Origin: CAJXNP01 sp050305935
Lineage (GTDB): Bacteria; Bacteroidota; Bacteroidia; Cytophagales; Cyclobacteriaceae
Reading direction: 5' to 3'
Length of the DNA stretch: 54,857 nucleotides
Assembly: GCA_050305935.1 (NCBI GenBank)
Contig: JBNLGG010000023.1
Coordinates: 1-54,857, forward strand
Positions 1 through 9,069 of this stretch are shown piece after piece. Both the position numbers and the translations under genes were made by a program. The notes under the pieces are model-generated. The model made no database searches, was not told the origin of the DNA, and worked only from the letters and a program-made list of their open reading frames with translations. Within the stretch, counting starts at the first letter, position 1. Each line of letters starts with the position of its first letter.

Positions 1-1
1 C

Positions 2-181
2 CGCGTTTTCAGTGTGCAATATCTCCTTGATCTGTTTAAAGAAAAATATGCATTGGTTCAATTCTCTTATGTGGATGATCGGGGGGACTTGCATCATGAT
101 GTAAACATCAGCCCCGATGAAGCTGCAACCAGCTTTGGATGTAAATTCGGGTGTGGTATTTTTGAATTGAAAAAGATATAA
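2..181 (+). CDS. C-terminal end of an unidentified protein (partial)
   Basis: The frame is open from the left edge to a TAA at 179-181 and gives about 59 residues ending in GIFELKKI. The piece has alternating hydrophobic and charged stretches, no membrane segment and no motif I can assign. It carries two cysteines close together (FGCKFGCG). The gene ends 10 bp from the end of the convergent glycosyltransferase gene, so the two share a very short junction. The product is not recognised because most of the gene lies outside the window. Confidence 0.6.
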   Translation, partial: RVFSVQYLLDLFKEKYALVQFSYVDDRGDLHHDVNISPDEAATSFGCKFGCGIFELKKI

Positions 182-191
182 GCGAAGCCTT

Positions 192-1823
192 TTATTTCAC
201 CTTTAATATATAGGCTTTTTTTAAAGCCTTCTCCCTGGTAGCCGGATTCAGGAATGTGCCGTTTAATTCGGTCACATGAAAGTGATTAAATTCCTTATAG
301 GTTTCATACTTGATTCCCTGCTCATCCAACATGGGTAGATATTTTTCCTGGGTATAAATCAATGTGGTTTTGCCTTCTTCTGCTCTCTGAATAATCCCTT
401 CATTTTCAATCCTCGGCATGGTCTGTCGCATATAAAAGTCAAAGGAAGGCAGTTGTGCTTCATAAAAGAATACCGTGCTCTTATCGACATTTTCTTCTAC
501 CAATTCTTTTGCCGCAACTGAATATGACTGGAATTTCATCAGCTCCGGGTAGAACTGTGCGTTCAGGAAGAAATTCATTCCATAAATAGTGAAAATAGAC
601 ATTAGGAATATTTGATGAAGGGAATGTCCTTTCCTTGTTGCATAGTATATGGCGGCAGCTAATAAAGTAACGCCGACAATGATGATCAAAGGATTCGTCA
701 CCGGGAAAGCCCAAACTACTAACAAGCCGGTGAGTATGGTCAATAATGTGCACACTACTATTTGGGTAATAAAAAACGCCTTAACGGCTTTTCCTTTGCT
801 CACAATTTCCATGATCGTTTTGCCGGTAATAATTGCCATCAACGGGAACATCACCACGATGTAGTGTGGTAATTTGTAGTGGGACAGTGAGAGTGCGATA
901 AAAGGCAGAAGAAATCCTGCCAGGGTGATGATTTCTTTATTGGAGGTTGGGTTGAATTTGCTTTTTATCAGCGTGATCAACTCTTTAAAAAACCCATACG
1001 TCGCAATGAGCATCCACGGGAAAAACATCCATAAAAAGGTATGGGTAAAGAAGAGCACGGTTCCGTCGTTCCGCCACTCGTTTTCACCCGTGATCCTTCC
1101 AAAGCTTTGTGTCCAGAAAAAGAATTCCGGCCCTTCCCAGCCAAATTGCTGATAAAGCCCGATGGTCATGGGAGTGAGCAGGGCTGCGATGATCACAAGG
1201 CCGATGATCCACTGCCATTTAAAAATATTCTTCCATTCCCTTTTATAAAGAAAATGCGGCCCAAGAGCTAAGACAGGAACCATCAGTCCGAGAGGGCCTT
1301 TTTCCAGCATGGCCAGCCCAATTCCTACGAAGCCCCAAAAAAGATGGATAAATTTCTTCGAATCGACGTATTCTACCAATTGCCAGATGGCCAGAATCAC
1401 CATATTAGTAAGAATGGTATCCGTTCTCACGTCGTGGTTGATCATAAAATAGGCCTGGCAGGAGCCCAGGATTAACGATGCTAAAAGGCCCGTCTGGTGA
1501 TCATAGAGCTTTCGGCCCAGTCGGTAGGTGGCGAACAATCCCACGGCCGTGGAAAGTAGGGTCGGTAATCGAAAGGTAAAATTGGAAATCCCGAAAAGAA
1601 AGTACGAAATGGCGGTCGTCCAGAATATCAAAGGAGGCTTATCGAGATAATCCAGGCCCCGTTGCTTCACCTGTAGAATGTTTCCGTTCTGAAGCATCTC
1701 CATCCCCATCTGGGCATACTGGGCGGAGTCTATGTCCATCACGTCAATGAAAATTGCACCGATCAGATAGATCAATCCAAGGATGGAAAATAAAATGATA
1801 GCTAGCTTTTTACTAATCTGCAT
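192..1823 (-). CDS. ArnT/PMT-type membrane glycosyltransferase (GT39/GT83-like)
   Basis: This 543-residue polytopic membrane protein should move a sugar from a polyprenyl-phosphate carrier to an acceptor on the periplasmic face. The signs of the family are the acidic pair in the first periplasmic loop (D30 and D32, in DVMDIDSAQY), the YLDKPPLIFW motif at about 59-68 and HDVRTDTIL at about 130-138, followed by about ten further hydrophobic segments and a soluble C-terminal part of about 100 residues. It lies 2 bp after the GT2 gene on the same strand. That gene probably makes the polyprenyl-linked donor, so the two look like a donor synthase and transferase pair. The acceptor (lipid A, glycan or protein) cannot be read from the sequence. 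Confidence 0.88.
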   Translation of the reverse strand: MQISKKLAIILFSILGLIYLIGAIFIDVMDIDSAQYAQMGMEMLQNGNILQVKQRGLDYLDKPPLIFWTTAISYFLFGISNFTFRLPTLLSTAVGLFATYRLGRKLYDHQTGLLASLILGSCQAYFMINHDVRTDTILTNMVILAIWQLVEYVDSKKFIHLFWGFVGIGLAMLEKGPLGLMVPVLALGPHFLYKREWKNIFKWQWIIGLVIIAALLTPMTIGLYQQFGWEGPEFFFWTQSFGRITGENEWRNDGTVLFFTHTFLWMFFPWMLIATYGFFKELITLIKSKFNPTSNKEIITLAGFLLPFIALSLSHYKLPHYIVVMFPLMAIITGKTIMEIVSKGKAVKAFFITQIVVCTLLTILTGLLVVWAFPVTNPLIIIVGVTLLAAAIYYATRKGHSLHQIFLMSIFTIYGMNFFLNAQFYPELMKFQSYSVAAKELVEENVDKSTVFFYEAQLPSFDFYMRQTMPRIENEGIIQRAEEGKTTLIYTQEKYLPMLDEQGIKYETYKEFNHFHVTELNGTFLNPATREKALKKAYILKVK

Positions 1824-1825
1824 GA

Positions 1826-2551
1826 TTATTTACTGAACAGGTTATATTTCAATACACAATAAATAGCCCGGAAACCGTCTTTCCAGTTGATTTTTTTACC
1901 CTCCTTGTACGTCCTTCCATAATAGGAAATCCCCACCTCATAGATCCTCACATCCGGTACACGGCTCACCTTGGCAGTTACTTCCGGTTCGAAGCCAAAA
2001 CGCTTTTCCTTCAGGGTCAGGCCTTGGATGATGTCCCTTTTAAACATCTTATAGCAGGTTTCCATATCGGTCAGGTTGAGATTGGTAAACATGTTGGAAA
2101 AGAAGGTAAGCCACGCGTTGCCAATGGAATGCCAGAAAAACAAGACACGGTGAGGGTTGTTGCCTTTAAACCGGGAGCCATATACAACATCTGCAAATCC
2201 ATCCAAAATCGGTCTTACAAGATGGTTATACTCTTCAGGATCATATTCCAGGTCAGCATCCTGGATGATCACCAGGTCACCGGTGGCGTGCTTAATTCCA
2301 GTGTGTAGCGCGGCACCTTTTCCCTGGTTTTTTTCATGTTTGTAATAGGCAATCTCCAGGTCAGGATTTGATTTCTGGTATTCTTTAATAACGCTTTCCG
2401 ATTCGTCCTGCGAGCAGTCATTGACGAGGATTAACTCCTTGGCAATGCCATGCATCATCTCCACTTTTTTGATCCGGTTTAGGATAAGCGTGATGGTCTT
2501 TTCTTCATTGTAGACAGGAATGATAATGGAAAGCTTTTGGATATTTTTCAA
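1826..2551 (-). CDS. GT2 glycosyltransferase, polyprenyl-phosphate sugar synthase (DPM1-like)
   Basis: A 241-residue soluble GT-A fold enzyme. LSIIIPVYNEE lies at the N-terminus, the DAD metal-binding motif at 98-100 (VIIQDADLEYDP) and the GSRF motif at 125-128, all as in the dolichyl/polyprenyl-phosphate mannosyltransferase family. There are no C-terminal membrane segments, so it is the soluble DPM1-like type rather than the DPMS-GtrA fusion. It should transfer a sugar from GDP-mannose or a UDP-sugar to undecaprenyl phosphate on the cytoplasmic face. The GT39-type gene follows after 2 bp and is the likely user of the product. The sugar is not defined by the sequence. Confidence 0.9.
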   Translation of the reverse strand: MKNIQKLSIIIPVYNEEKTITLILNRIKKVEMMHGIAKELILVNDCSQDESESVIKEYQKSNPDLEIAYYKHEKNQGKGAALHTGIKHATGDLVIIQDADLEYDPEEYNHLVRPILDGFADVVYGSRFKGNNPHRVLFFWHSIGNAWLTFFSNMFTNLNLTDMETCYKMFKRDIIQGLTLKEKRFGFEPEVTAKVSRVPDVRIYEVGISYYGRTYKEGKKINWKDGFRAIYCVLKYNLFSK

Positions 2552-2948
2552 TTGGGCGATTATTAAAAATGGCTGTAAAAATAGTAATTCTTTTTAAAAA
2601 CCAATTTTAAATCGAAAGCCCTTGACGTCTGCTTTTTGTGTGTCGTCGTGTCTCTGTGGCAAGTCATTACTTCAGGACACAAAAGCACTAAGGCACGAAG
2701 AAGTACCCGTTTGAAATTAATCGTGCCACCAGGATCAGACAATGTTCGGATCGGTTGTATCCAGACCGTTCGGGCTAGGGGCTTAGCTGATCGTAGTCCG
2801 TTCTGGTATTTATTAAAAGTTAAATGCCCCGTCCTGACTACCGTCCGACCTTTTTTCATCGCTCAGATGAAATAATATTTTCCCCAACTGACATTCATCA
2901 TCTTCCGGAATTGTTTTCCTTCTTTAACTTTAGGGTTAAATTCAGGCT
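2552..2948. other. Intergenic region between divergent GT2 and ccoI
   Basis: About 400 bases without a credible gene separate the divergently transcribed GT2 gene and ccoI, so both promoters must lie here. A minus-strand open frame of 98 codons at 2563-2859 has atypical composition and no family likeness, so I leave it out. A TAACTTTA at 2925-2932, one base from the Bacteroidota TAnnTTTG element, lies just ahead of the ccoI GTG but has no clear -33 partner. No Fnr-type box was found. Confidence 0.6.
2632..2703. repeat. Two facing hexamer-rich GTGTC/CACAAAG-type repeat arms
   Basis: The left arm (2632-2661) is built from GTGTC and GTGGC-like steps. The right arm (2676-2703) reads GACACAAAAGCACTAAGGCA and on the opposite strand has the same look (CTTCGTGCCTTAGTGC). 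The arms face each other across about 14 bases. Elements of this periodic style are scattered in intergenic DNA of many environmental bacteria. Their function is not established, and I saw no second copy in the window. Confidence 0.35.
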
Positions 2949-5372
2949 GTGAAGGAAGTTAAGACCATCGAAAAGGTATCTTGTTACCATTGCAATGATA
3001 TTTGCAAAGACGAGCACATCGTTTTTGATGAAAAGGATTTTTGCTGCAACGGTTGTAAAACGGTGTATGAGATCCTAAAGGACAACGATCTTTGCACTTA
3101 CTATGACCTGGATGAAAATCCCGGAATCAGCCTGAAAAGCAGAGACTTCAAAGATAAATTTGCTTATCTCGACAATGAAGAAATCAGGCGAATGCTCATA
3201 AACTTCTCGGAAGGAGATAAAAGCCGCATTGTGCTCTACCTGCCCGCTATTCATTGTAGCTCCTGTATCTGGTTGCTGGAAACTCTTTATAAACTCCACG
3301 AAGGGATTGAAAACAGCCGGGTGAATTTTGTCAGAAAAGAAATAACGGTAGAATTCCTTCACGATCAATTAAGTCTCCGTCAACTGGTGGAACTACTGGC
3401 CACCATCGGTTATGAACCTTATATTTCGCTGGAAGACGAAAACAAACGAAAGCAAAAGTCATTTAATAAATCGCTCTATGTTAAAATAGGCATCGCGGGA
3501 TTCGCTTTTGGGAATATCATGCTGTTGAGTTTCCCGGAGTATTTTGGGTTTTCGGGTTTGGAAGATGTTTTCGTCCAGCGGTTTATCACCGGGTTAAATT
3601 TACTCCTTAGCTTGCCTATTGTTTTTTATTGTGCTTCTGACTATTACAAATCGGCCTTGCAGGGGCTCAGGCAAAAATACGTCAGCATCGATGTGCCTAT
3701 TGCTTTGGGAATTACGGCATTATTCGGAAGAAGTCTGTACGAAATCTTATCAATTCATGGGCCGGGCTATTTGGATTCGCTTGCCGGATTGATTTTCTTC
3801 CTTTTGGTGGGAAGGTGGTTTCAAAATTACACCTACGAGGGATTGTCTTTCGAGCGGGACTATAGGTCTTATTTTCCATTGGCAGTATTAAAGAAAGTGG
3901 AGAGTCAATGGCATGAAGCTCCTGTAACCGGCTTAAAAAAGGAAGATACTATATCGATACGGAACCAGGAGGTAATCCCTGCTGATGGTGTATTGCTTTC
4001 AGAAAGCGCCAACATCGACTATAGTTTTGTGACCGGCGAATCAGAACCTGTCAAAAAGAAAAAGGGAGAATACTTGTATGCCGGCGGCAAGCAGGTGGGA
4101 GGTAATATTGAAATGGAAGTAGTAAAACCGGTTTCTCAAAGCTACCTTACCCAATTGTGGAACAATGATATTTTTCAAAAAGAAGAAAATACAGGCTTGC
4201 AGGGATTGGTCAATAAAATATCAAAGTATTTCACGATAGCGATACTGCTGATTGGCATTGGGGCATTTGTTTTTTGGCTTCGAGAGGACCTGGGAAAAGC
4301 GTTTTACATTTTTACGGCTGTGTTGATCGTAGCCTGTCCATGTGCGCTTGCCTTATCAACACCGTTCACCTTGGGAAATGTGGTGCGGGTTTTTGGGCGC
4401 CTGGGATTCTATTTAAAGAACTCTGCGGTGATAGAAAAGATGACGGAAATAACCCACGTGGTTTTTGATAAAACCGGAACGCTCACTTTGGGGAAAGCGG
4501 CCGAGGTATTTTTCGAAGGAAAGGCGTTGACAGAAAGGGAAAAGGAGATCGTCTGGGCGGTAACATTCAATTCAACCCATCCTCTGAGCGGCAAGGTCAA
4601 TTACTTTTTGCAGTCCCCTTCGGGCGTCAAACTTGATTCTTTTAAGGAAGTCCCCGGGCAGGGAATAGAAGCTGCTACAGATGGTTTACATGTCAAGTTA
4701 GGGGCCAAAGCGTGGGTAGAAAGCTTTGAGGGAACGGATGAATTATTTGAAAATCATAGGGAGGAAACGTCTGTTTACCTAAAAATTGGAGACGAATTAA
4801 AGGGTCGGTTTGTGATCAAAAGCCAGTTTAGGGAAGGGCTGGATAACATCCTTCGATCATTGGGGAAAAGGCTTGAAATGTCGTTGGTGACCGGTGATAA
4901 CCAATCTGAGGCCAATCAGCTCAAAAAAATATTTCCCGAAAACTCCATTATTCTTTTTGACCAAAAGCCAATGGAAAAGCTGGAATATATTAAATCCCTT
5001 CAGGAAGCAGGTGCTAAAGTAATGATGATAGGCGATGGTCTCAATGATGCAGGAGCTTTAAAGCAAAGTAATGTGGGGATTAGCATCACCGAAAGGGCCG
5101 CTAATTTTACTCCCGCCTCCGATGCAATTCTCGACGCTTCAGCATTCAGTAAATTTGATCAGCTATTTCAATTTAGCGTTACCGCCAGACACATTATAGT
5201 TTTAAGCTTTGTTATTTCCTTTTTGTACAATGTGATTGGCTTGTCCTTCGCTATCACAGGGAATCTTTCTCCACTTCTTGCCGCTGTATTAATGCCGCTA
5301 AGTAGTATTACCGTGGTGGCTTTCGCAACCGTGGCGGTTAACCTGATGTCAAAAATAAAACGAATTTTGTAG
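2949..5372 (+). CDS. ccoI: Copper-translocating P-type ATPase for cbb3 oxidase assembly
   Basis: An 807-residue P1B-type ATPase of the FixI/CcoI group, which supplies copper for the CuB centre of cbb3 oxidase. An N-terminal cysteine-rich domain (CYHC at 12-15, FCCNGC near 31-36) precedes a heavy-metal-associated domain with CSSC at 103-106. Then come the actuator TGES (362-365), the membrane CPC motif (463-465), the phosphorylation site DKTGT (D507) and GDGLND (695-700). All catalytic signatures are intact. The frame opens with GTG at 2949; no upstream ATG is compatible. It is followed after 1 bp by ccoS and then by the oxidase genes, which separates it from general copper-efflux pumps. Confidence 0.93.
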   Translation: MKEVKTIEKVSCYHCNDICKDEHIVFDEKDFCCNGCKTVYEILKDNDLCTYYDLDENPGISLKSRDFKDKFAYLDNEEIRRMLINFSEGDKSRIVLYLPAIHCSSCIWLLETLYKLHEGIENSRVNFVRKEITVEFLHDQLSLRQLVELLATIGYEPYISLEDENKRKQKSFNKSLYVKIGIAGFAFGNIMLLSFPEYFGFSGLEDVFVQRFITGLNLLLSLPIVFYCASDYYKSALQGLRQKYVSIDVPIALGITALFGRSLYEILSIHGPGYLDSLAGLIFFLLVGRWFQNYTYEGLSFERDYRSYFPLAVLKKVESQWHEAPVTGLKKEDTISIRNQEVIPADGVLLSESANIDYSFVTGESEPVKKKKGEYLYAGGKQVGGNIEMEVVKPVSQSYLTQLWNNDIFQKEENTGLQGLVNKISKYFTIAILLIGIGAFVFWLREDLGKAFYIFTAVLIVACPCALALSTPFTLGNVVRVFGRLGFYLKNSAVIEKMTEITHVVFDKTGTLTLGKAAEVFFEGKALTEREKEIVWAVTFNSTHPLSGKVNYFLQSPSGVKLDSFKEVPGQGIEAATDGLHVKLGAKAWVESFEGTDELFENHREETSVYLKIGDELKGRFVIKSQFREGLDNILRSLGKRLEMSLVTGDNQSEANQLKKIFPENSIILFDQKPMEKLEYIKSLQEAGAKVMMIGDGLNDAGALKQSNVGISITERAANFTPASDAILDASAFSKFDQLFQFSVTARHIIVLSFVISFLYNVIGLSFAITGNLSPLLAAVLMPLSSITVVAFATVAVNLMSKIKRIL

Positions 5373-5373
5373 T

Positions 5374-5577
5374 ATGAGCGTCATTGTACTTTTAATCGTG
5401 TTTAGCTTAATCGTCGCTATTATTTTTCTGGCGGCATTTATCTGGTCGGTTAAAAGTGGCCAATACGATGATACCTATTCACCTTCTGTGAGGATCTTAT
5501 TTGATGAAAAAAAGAAAAAGAAGGCAAACGAAGAGGGATCAAAAGAAAAAAAATTACCCGGAAACAATCGGGATTGA
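5374..5577 (+). CDS. ccoS: cbb3 oxidase assembly protein CcoS
   Basis: A 67-residue protein with one N-terminal membrane helix (about residues 1-26), then the family motif WSVKSGQYDD at 24-33 and a lysine-rich tail. CcoS is needed to bring haem and copper cofactors into the cbb3 oxidase. The start lies 1 bp after the ccoI stop, so the two genes are co-transcribed. The charged tail is slightly longer than in proteobacterial CcoS but typical for this small, variable protein. Confidence 0.9.
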   Translation: MSVIVLLIVFSLIVAIIFLAAFIWSVKSGQYDDTYSPSVRILFDEKKKKKANEEGSKEKKLPGNNRD

Positions 5578-5695
5578 CCCCCTTCACTTTTTCTGACTTA
5601 TTTCCATAAATATTTATTTTACAATCACTTACACCAATATTAAAAGCCTTGATACTCAATTGTCAAATCCAACACGTCACCCCCATTACCAAAAC

Positions 5696-5709
5696 CTGAT
5701 AAATATCAT
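5696..5709. promoter_or_regulatory. Crp/Fnr-type operator upstream of ccoNO
   Basis: The sequence CTGATAAATATCAT contains a perfect TGAT-N4-ATCA palindrome (5697-5708), four of five bases in each half of the Fnr consensus TTGAT-N4-ATCAA. It lies in the 193-bp gap between ccoS and ccoNO, about 68 bases ahead of the ccoNO ATG. This is where oxygen-responsive activation of cbb3 oxidase would be expected. The assignment rests on motif and position only. Confidence 0.6.
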
Positions 5710-5770
5710 TAAATTCAAATTATCATCCTTTTAATTTTCGACCGTTTGAAAATAAACCAAAAATCCTACT

Positions 5771-7915
5771 ATGCAGATAGAAAAGTTTAAGTACGATAAT
5801 AAGATCGTCAAGTATTTCGCCTTAGCTACCACCATTTGGGGTTTGGTGGGAATGTTGGTGGGGCTGATCGCCGCTATCCTGATGTTTTACCCAACTTTGT
5901 TTGGCGGGCTACACGATGGCTGGAATAGCTTTGGCCGCTTACGGCCACTTCACACCAATGCGGTAATATTCGCTTTTGTTGGGAATATGATTTTTGCGGG
6001 GGTGTATTACTCTATGCCTCGCTTGCTAAAGACCCCTATGTTCAGCAAATTCCTCGGTTGGGTACATTTCTGGGGTTGGCAGTTGATAATAGTTTCAGCA
6101 GCATTGACTTTGACAATGGGCTTCACCACGGGAAAAGAATATGCGGAGTTGGAATGGCCGGTGGATATTATGATCACGCTGGTTTGGGTGGTTTTCGGTA
6201 TCAATATGATCGGTACGGTGCTTACCCGAAGGGAGCGACACATGTATGTGGCCATCTGGTTTTATCTCGCTTCGCTGGTAACAGTGGCGGTACTCCACAT
6301 TGTGAATTCCATTGAGCTACCTGTCGGTTTTCTTAAAAGTTATTCATGGTATGCCGGTGTCCAGGATGCCCTGGTACAGTGGTGGTACGGGCATAATGCG
6401 GTGGCATTCTTCCTGACCACTCCCTTCCTGGGATTGATGTACTACTTCCTGCCCAAAGCAGCCAACCGACCTGTTTATTCTTATAAACTCTCTGTTATAC
6501 ATTTCTGGTCACTCATTTTTATTTACATCTGGGCAGGACCTCACCATTTATTATACACAGCGTTACCGGGCTGGGCACAATCACTGGGTGTTGTTTTCTC
6601 CTTTATGTTGATCGCTCCATCGTGGGGAGGTATGCTGAATGGTCTCCTTACCCTAAGAGGAGCCTGGGACAGAGTGCGTGAAGAACCCGTACTGAAATTC
6701 ATGGTGGTAGCAGTAACTGCCTACGGTATGTCCACATTTGAAGGGCCAATGCTATCCTTTAAAAACTTTAATGCGGTAGCTCACTATACAGACTATATCA
6801 TTGGACACGTTCACATTGGTGGATTAGGTTGGAATGGGTTTTTGACCTTTGGAATTCTTTATTGGATGGTTCCAAAACTCTGGAATACGCAGCTGCACTC
6901 CAAGAAATTAGCGAACCTGCACTTTTGGATTGGCACCCTGGGCATAATATTCTATGCATTGCCATTGTACGCTTCCTTCTTTGTACAAAGCTCCATGTGG
7001 TTCCAGTTCAATGAATTCGGAAAATTAGAATACAGCAATTTCCTAGATACAGTTACCCAGATAGTCCCAATGTATATGTTCAGGGCTTTTGGAGGAACTC
7101 TATACCTCATTGGCGCTGTGATCATGCTTGTGAACCTATTGAAAACAATGGCAGCAGGTAGTTTCCAACAAGAAGAAGAGGCTGAGGCCCCTGCTCTGGA
7201 AAGGAAAAAAATAATAGGTGGACACTGGCATGCAGTATTGGAAAGAAAACCTGTATTATTTACAGTTTTATCTTTAGTAGCCATTTTGATCGGTGGTATT
7301 TTCGAATTGATTCCTACCTTCCTGATCAAGTCCAATGTTCCTACTATTGAAAGTGTTCGGCCATACTCGCCACTTGAACTTCAGGGAAGGGATATTTACA
7401 TCCGTGAGGGCTGCTCTTATTGTCATTCGCAGATGATCCGGCCTTTCAGAGCGGAAGTTTTAAGATATGATCCAAACGACATGGAATACTCCAAGGCCGG
7501 AGAGTTTGTCTATGATCACCCATTCCTGTGGGGATCAAAAAGGACCGGGCCGGATCTACACCGTGTAGGAGGTAAATATGGTTACGATTGGCATTACAAT
7601 CACATGTACGATCCTACTTCCACCTCTACAGGATCTTTGATGCCTCGTTATCCGTGGCTGTATGAAAATACATACGATAAGGAAAGCACACCTAAAAAGA
7701 TTCGGGCTATGATGACCCTGGGTGTCCCTTATCCTGAAGGGTATGAAGATCAGGCCATAGCTGATGCTGAAAAGCAGGCGCAGGAAATAGTGGATAAACT
7801 TTCGGGTCAGTCTATTAAGTCAAATCCTGATCTGGAAATCATAGCATTGATCGCCTACCTGCAGCGACTGGGTACTGATATCAAAGTGAAAGAAAATTTA
7901 ACTGAAAATAAATAA
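5771..7915 (+). CDS. ccoNO: cbb3-type cytochrome c oxidase, fused subunits I and II (CcoN-CcoO)
   Basis: A 714-residue fusion of the catalytic haem-copper subunit CcoN (about 1-470) and the membrane-anchored monohaem cytochrome CcoO (about 490-714). Likely metal ligands in the CcoN part are H61 (RPLHTNA), H208 with nearby Y206 (WWYGHNAVAF), H258 and H259 (GPHHLLY), and H346 and H348 (GHVHIGG). The CcoO part has one transmembrane helix and a CSYCH haem c site at C548-C551-H552, followed by the family sequence QMIRPFRAE. The enzyme reduces oxygen to water at high affinity and pumps protons. This fused form is common in Bacteroidota, whereas the subunits are separate in Proteobacteria. The stop overlaps the next start (TAATG). 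Confidence 0.96.
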   Translation: MQIEKFKYDNKIVKYFALATTIWGLVGMLVGLIAAILMFYPTLFGGLHDGWNSFGRLRPLHTNAVIFAFVGNMIFAGVYYSMPRLLKTPMFSKFLGWVHFWGWQLIIVSAALTLTMGFTTGKEYAELEWPVDIMITLVWVVFGINMIGTVLTRRERHMYVAIWFYLASLVTVAVLHIVNSIELPVGFLKSYSWYAGVQDALVQWWYGHNAVAFFLTTPFLGLMYYFLPKAANRPVYSYKLSVIHFWSLIFIYIWAGPHHLLYTALPGWAQSLGVVFSFMLIAPSWGGMLNGLLTLRGAWDRVREEPVLKFMVVAVTAYGMSTFEGPMLSFKNFNAVAHYTDYIIGHVHIGGLGWNGFLTFGILYWMVPKLWNTQLHSKKLANLHFWIGTLGIIFYALPLYASFFVQSSMWFQFNEFGKLEYSNFLDTVTQIVPMYMFRAFGGTLYLIGAVIMLVNLLKTMAAGSFQQEEEAEAPALERKKIIGGHWHAVLERKPVLFTVLSLVAILIGGIFELIPTFLIKSNVPTIESVRPYSPLELQGRDIYIREGCSYCHSQMIRPFRAEVLRYDPNDMEYSKAGEFVYDHPFLWGSKRTGPDLHRVGGKYGYDWHYNHMYDPTSTSTGSLMPRYPWLYENTYDKESTPKKIRAMMTLGVPYPEGYEDQAIADAEKQAQEIVDKLSGQSIKSNPDLEIIALIAYLQRLGTDIKVKENLTENK

Positions 7916-8100
7916 TGTTTAAGCACTATTTTGAGCGGATCGAGCATATTGAGATTTGGCCGGTAATGGCCCTGATCATCTTTTTCCTGTTTTTTACCGG
8001 ATTGCTTATCTATACTTATAAGCTTGATAAAAAGTACGTCCGGGAGATGGAAAACATGCCGCTCGAAAGTGATGATCATGAATCAAATTCAAATCCTTAA
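7915..8100 (+). CDS. ccoQ: Small cbb3 oxidase subunit, CcoQ-like
   Basis: A 61-residue protein with a single membrane helix (about 17-38) and an acidic hydrophilic tail. Its ATG overlaps the ccoNO stop by one base, and ccoP starts 11 bp downstream. Size, topology and position match CcoQ, which stabilises the oxidase and the CcoP interaction. Sequence conservation in this family is too low for more than a positional assignment. Confidence 0.75.
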   Translation: MFKHYFERIEHIEIWPVMALIIFFLFFTGLLIYTYKLDKKYVREMENMPLESDDHESNSNP

Positions 8101-8111
8101 ACTGAATCTCA

Positions 8112-9041
8112 ATGAAAACAATTTATAAAAAGATAGCACTCACGTTCACCCTTCTTATGCTGACTATGGTGGGAAGCCCACTTTTTGCTCAGACCGCACC
8201 GAGCGATGGGTTTAACCAGAATGCCCAGTTGATGATTGTCCTGGGCCTAATGCTGGTGGTGGCAATTTTAGTTTTAATCGTGGCCATTTATTTGGTATCA
8301 GTGCTTAAAACAATCCTTAAAAAGGAAGAAGTGCAGCAAGCCGAAAAGGCAGGAGTAAAATTGAAACCCGAGAAGTCACTCTGGAAATCCATCGATGAGA
8401 AACTCACAGGAGCTATCCCAATCGAAAGGGAAGAAGAGGTGATGCTTGATCATAACTATGATGGCATCATGGAGTTAGACAACCACCTGCCACCCTGGTG
8501 GAAAGCACTCTTCTATATCACTATCATCATAGGCGTTATTTACCTGTTTGGACATCATGTGATAGATATTTTCCCCTTGCAGGAGGAGGAATATGCAGCT
8601 GAATTGGCCGAGGCAGAAGCCATGCTGGCGAGTTTGGAAGAATCGGGTGCGGTGGAAACCATTGACATTAACAATCCGGTTCAAAGCGAAGATGCCGCGG
8701 TTATTTCGAGTGGAAAATCAATTTTCAGTATTAACTGTGCTTCGTGTCACGCCGATGATGGAGGAGGAAAGCCACAGTTGGGGCCAAATTTAACGGACAA
8801 CTATTGGCTCCACGGAGGTGCATTTAAGAATGTATTTACCACCGTCCACGAGGGGGTAACAGGAACCAGTATGATTGCATGGAAGAATGTTTTGTCGCCA
8901 ATTCAGATTCGGGATGTAGCTAGTTATGTAATGACGCTACGAGGCACCACTCCTGCCAATCCAAAAGAACCGCAAGGTGAATTGTATGAGCCTGAGGTGG
9001 CGACCCAGGATGTCCAGGTTGATAGTGTTCAAACAAATTAA
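8112..9041 (+). CDS. ccoP: cbb3 oxidase cytochrome c subunit CcoP (monohaem)
   Basis: A 309-residue protein with an N-terminal signal-like segment ending near FAQ (about 26), a membrane helix at about 38-60, the CcoP signature NHLPPWWKALFY followed by a second helix near 135-155, and a periplasmic cytochrome c domain. Only one haem c motif, CASCH (C209-C212-H213), is present, whereas proteobacterial CcoP has two. The acidic segment rich in Glu and Ala at about 160-185 links helix and haem domain. The subunit takes electrons from a soluble or quinol-linked cytochrome c and passes them to CcoO. It sits between ccoQ and ccoG in one operon. Confidence 0.93.
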   Translation: MKTIYKKIALTFTLLMLTMVGSPLFAQTAPSDGFNQNAQLMIVLGLMLVVAILVLIVAIYLVSVLKTILKKEEVQQAEKAGVKLKPEKSLWKSIDEKLTGAIPIEREEEVMLDHNYDGIMELDNHLPPWWKALFYITIIIGVIYLFGHHVIDIFPLQEEEYAAELAEAEAMLASLEESGAVETIDINNPVQSEDAAVISSGKSIFSINCASCHADDGGGKPQLGPNLTDNYWLHGGAFKNVFTTVHEGVTGTSMIAWKNVLSPIQIRDVASYVMTLRGTTPANPKEPQGELYEPEVATQDVQVDSVQTN

Positions 9042-9069
9042 AATATAACAGAGCGAGCGGAAAAGGGGA

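Noticed and set aside
2563..2859. A 98-codon minus-strand frame between GT2 and ccoI
   Set aside because: It spans the repeat-like arms, is rich in Arg and Thr without hydrophobic pattern, and matches no family; the facing plus-strand frame is equally poor.
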